Positions 9,313 to 13,620 of a DNA stretch of 13,620 bases are shown here, in pieces (positions within the stretch are counted from its first letter, which is position 1; each line of letters begins with the position of its first letter). The notes under the pieces are model-generated. The model did no database searches. It had not been told where the DNA came from and worked only from the letters and a program-made list of their open reading frames with translations. The translations under genes and the position numbers were made by a program. This DNA is from Thoreauomyces humboldtii (lineage: Eukaryota > Chytridiomycota > Chytridiomycetes > Spizellomycetales > Powellomycetaceae). The DNA is taken from positions 1 to 13,620 of the forward strand of contig JADGJA010000629.1 in assembly GCA_027596035.1 (NCBI GenBank), in the 5' to 3' direction.

Positions 9313-9924
9313 TCAGCTGTCCAACTTCCTCGAACTCCGCTGGGCCTTTGCTGAGCGTTTAGTTTCCTTGACAAGCTTCACGGGCATTGGTGAAAGCTCC
9401 GCAACGACAGGGTCAAGCGTGGCAACCGGAAGTAGACGCGCTGGCAGCAGCGTCAGGAGCAGCACTGAGACCTCCACCCACACTCGAAGAGAATGAATGA
9501 GATTGACGAGATCGTATTCCAAGAAGGGCTATCACAGAAAGGTTGGGGCAGGCCGGCGCATGAGGAGCGGGAGAATGAACGCGGGGTGGGATCCAATGTA
9601 CGCCTCGTAAGCGTCTGACTGCGAACGTCCGACGAGCTTGATGTGTTCAAAGGAATATCCTTCGACGGCCAGGCGGGGGGCGCCCCCGGCACGCAGGCTG
9701 GAAACACCCAGTGGAACTCCGACAGCGGAGATCCATATCGCCTGCAACCTCGCCTGCAACCATTCCAGGGAAGCTGTTTTGTGGCGAGCGTAAGACCAGA
9801 GAGGGGTGCTGGGCGGGTGGTTGCTGCCAAGAGAGAGAAGCCATTGGAGGTGACTCATTCCTATTAGACATCGCCCTCTCGAATCTCTCGCCTCTCGCAC
9901 AAGACACCCCTGGCTGCTGCGCAT
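9313..9924 (-). pseudogene. RNase III-like C-terminal fragment, broken or unresolved
   Basis: Two blocks in one frame look coding by codon choice: 9535-9823 (or from the ATG at 9924) and 9313-9528. Block one contains LEWLQARLQAIWISAVGVP and FEHIKLVGRSQSDAYEAYIG. The QSDAYEAYIG end resembles the conserved ADxFEAYxG helix of RNase III domains. Block two (EYDLVNLIHSLRVWVEV) would fit the helix that follows, with W-V-E. Between them lie in-frame TGA and TAG at 9529-9534. A good acceptor (pyrimidines then GATAG) exists, but no GT donor in the right phase does. The ExLGD signature expected upstream is not found. So this is either a decayed remnant, or a gene with an unusual intron or a sequence error. 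The RNase III link is tentative and no function is claimed. Confidence 0.33.
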
Positions 9925-9958
9925 GCCTCAACACCAACATTCTCTTATCCCTTAGCAC

Positions 9959-10192
9959 AAGTCGTGTGGCTGATCTGGTTAAAGCGCGTGTTCCACTTCC
10001 GCAAGGTCGTGGGATCGACTTTCGCTGGGGGGTCGAGGACGTAAATCTGAAAATTAACAGGTTATGGTCCATCACGGGGCTTGGGCATTCCAGGGGAGTG
10101 AAGGTCAACTGACCCCTTTACGTTCTGCTTCTCAGGCCAAAATACCGATGCGATGCACGATTATTGTTGCGTCGGGAGTAGGAAGATGGCAT
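9959..10192 (-). other. Possible 5' exons of the fragment downstream of ARG5,6
   Basis: Two exon-like blocks. 10122-10192 starts with ATG (MPSSYSRRNNNRASHRYFGL..., Arg-rich like a mitochondrial presequence) and ends at a GTAAAG donor in phase 2. 9959-10046 follows an excellent acceptor (GTTAATTTTCAG) and in one frame reads IYVLDPPAKVDPTTLRKWNT then RFNQISHTT, ending at GTGCTA. The 75-base intron between them is well formed, but the phase that gives IYVLDPP does not match the MPSSY exon. The phase-compatible frame gives FTSSTPQRKSIPRPCG instead. I cannot choose, nor join either cleanly to the RNase III-like block. Confidence 0.25.
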
Positions 10193-10333
10193 CTAAGAGG
10201 TGAAACCCACTATGTTTTTGGTCTGACAATAAATGGTAAAAATGTAATGTGAATTAGAGTGGAGCAGGATATACGAAGCTCTAATCTCGTACAGGATTTT
10301 CGAAGCTGTAGTGAGAAGTGTGTGAAGTATGCT

Positions 10334-13021
<2,688 letters not shown>

Positions 13022-13154
13022 TCAGCCATCCAAGGTTCTTGGGATGCAGGATAAGCTGCACTCACACAGAAAGACCTGCACACACCTCTTTGTAACAGAA
13101 GTCCGATCTCAAGAAGCCTTTGGGAGTGAGATGCAGTAGCGCAAGATGCCCCTT

Positions 13155-13174
13155 GATGATGATGATGATGATGA
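13155..13174 (+). repeat. (GAT)6 microsatellite
   Basis: Six perfect GAT units followed by GA, inside the divergent promoter region, not in a recognised coding sequence. Confidence 0.9.
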
Positions 13175-13255
13175 AGCCTCTCTCTCCCCTTCTGACGTCC
13201 CAAAGGTACAAGTGTGAGGGCCTCCCAGCGGGGAAAGAAAGATCTGACGAGGAGT

Positions 13256-13269
13256 GAGAGAGAGAGAGA
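13256..13269 (+). repeat. (GA)7 microsatellite
   Basis: Seven GA units in the divergent promoter region, about 230 bases before the plus-strand start at 13501. On the minus strand it is a CT tract upstream of ARG5,6. Confidence 0.9.
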
Positions 13270-13500
13270 TGCGCGTCCGTGTGTGTCTTTGATCTCTCTT
13301 CGATGTGGATTGCACGCACAGCCACATACCACCTCTTCGGGGGAGGGTGATACAATGTATTGCAGATGTCGTGCAAGGTCGCACAGCGTGACACTCCCTT
13401 TTCGCTTTCTTTTTGTTTCTCTCACACATTGTCGTCCTCTTTCGCTCTCTGTTCTCGCCCTCTGGACCCCTTCCTCGTTGGAGCAAGGACGACGAGAACA

Positions 13501-13540
13501 ATGAGCGACGCAAACTTCGGCAAGCAGCTGGCAAACTCTG
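13501..13540 (+). CDS. First exon of an unidentified gene running off the window
   Basis: The ATG at 13501 is preceded by a CT-rich leader and AACA just before the start. It gives MSDANFGKQLANS plus one base, then a strong GTAAGC donor at 13541. The last 20 bases of the window (gctaaaa then cctcgtctcttcccc) look like a branch site and pyrimidine tract, so the acceptor probably lies just outside. Thirteen residues are too few to name the product. The head-to-head arrangement with ARG5,6 says nothing firm about function. Confidence 0.55.
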
Positions 13541-13620
13541 GTAAGCCATCATGCATCACAGCAATGGCAGGTTCGCGAACTCAACTCCACTTGGTAGGCT
13601 AAAACCCTCGTCTCTTCCCC

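Noticed and set aside
9453..9830. 125-residue minus-strand frame overlapping the RNase III-like block
   Set aside because: Cys/Ser/Arg/Pro-rich composition without recognisable motif; the overlapping frame with QSDAYEAYIG has better codon choice. Its phase does fit the IYVLDPP block, so it is not fully excluded.
9960..10035. tRNA-like stretch on the plus strand with an A-box (TGGCTGATCTGG at 9967) and B-box-like GGATCGACTTT
   Set aside because: Acceptor and T stems do not pair, the B-box is poor, and the opposite strand of the same stretch looks like an exon (IYVLDPPAKVDP...).

Overview
This window looks like nuclear DNA of a filamentous or yeast-like fungus, most likely a basidiomycete. Evidence: short spliceosomal introns (about 57-98 bases) with CTNAC or CTAAC-type branch sites 20-35 bases before the acceptor, CT-rich leaders, compact gene spacing, and a fused mitochondrial arginine-biosynthesis protein of the fungal ARG5,6 type. 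No bacterial, phage or mobile-element gene was recognised.

Layout, left to right. Positions 1-940 are a pyrimidine-rich promoter and leader. Positions 941-2045 (+) hold a two-exon Ser/Thr kinase of 343 residues resembling the fungal Ran1/Pat1-Ksp1 group. A 512-base convergent 3' interval follows. Positions 2558-8486 (-) are best read as ONE large gene of 18 exons and 1569 codons. It encodes an IQ-motif protein of the IQCH type: an N-terminal region, a single IQ motif, an ATP-grasp-like region, and a C-terminal extension of about 400 residues that I do not recognise. Looked at exon by exon it resembles many small unrelated reading frames. The exons join in frame at all 17 splice sites I propose.

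Positions 8487-9312 show no gene. Positions 9313-10192 (-) hold scattered exon-like blocks, one with an RNase III-like motif. The frame is broken there, so I treat it as a remnant or unresolved gene. Positions 10334-12982 (-) are ARG5,6: acetylglutamate kinase fused to N-acetyl-gamma-glutamyl-phosphate reductase, with one intron near the 3' end. Positions 12983-13500 are a divergent promoter region with small simple repeats. At 13501 a new plus-strand gene starts and runs off the window after a 40-base first exon.

The genes do not form a pathway. ARG5,6 is housekeeping arginine synthesis, the kinase is a likely nutrient or cell-cycle regulator, and the IQCH-like gene is the unexpected tenant: the family is best known from animal sperm. 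Family comparisons are from memory, without alignment tools.
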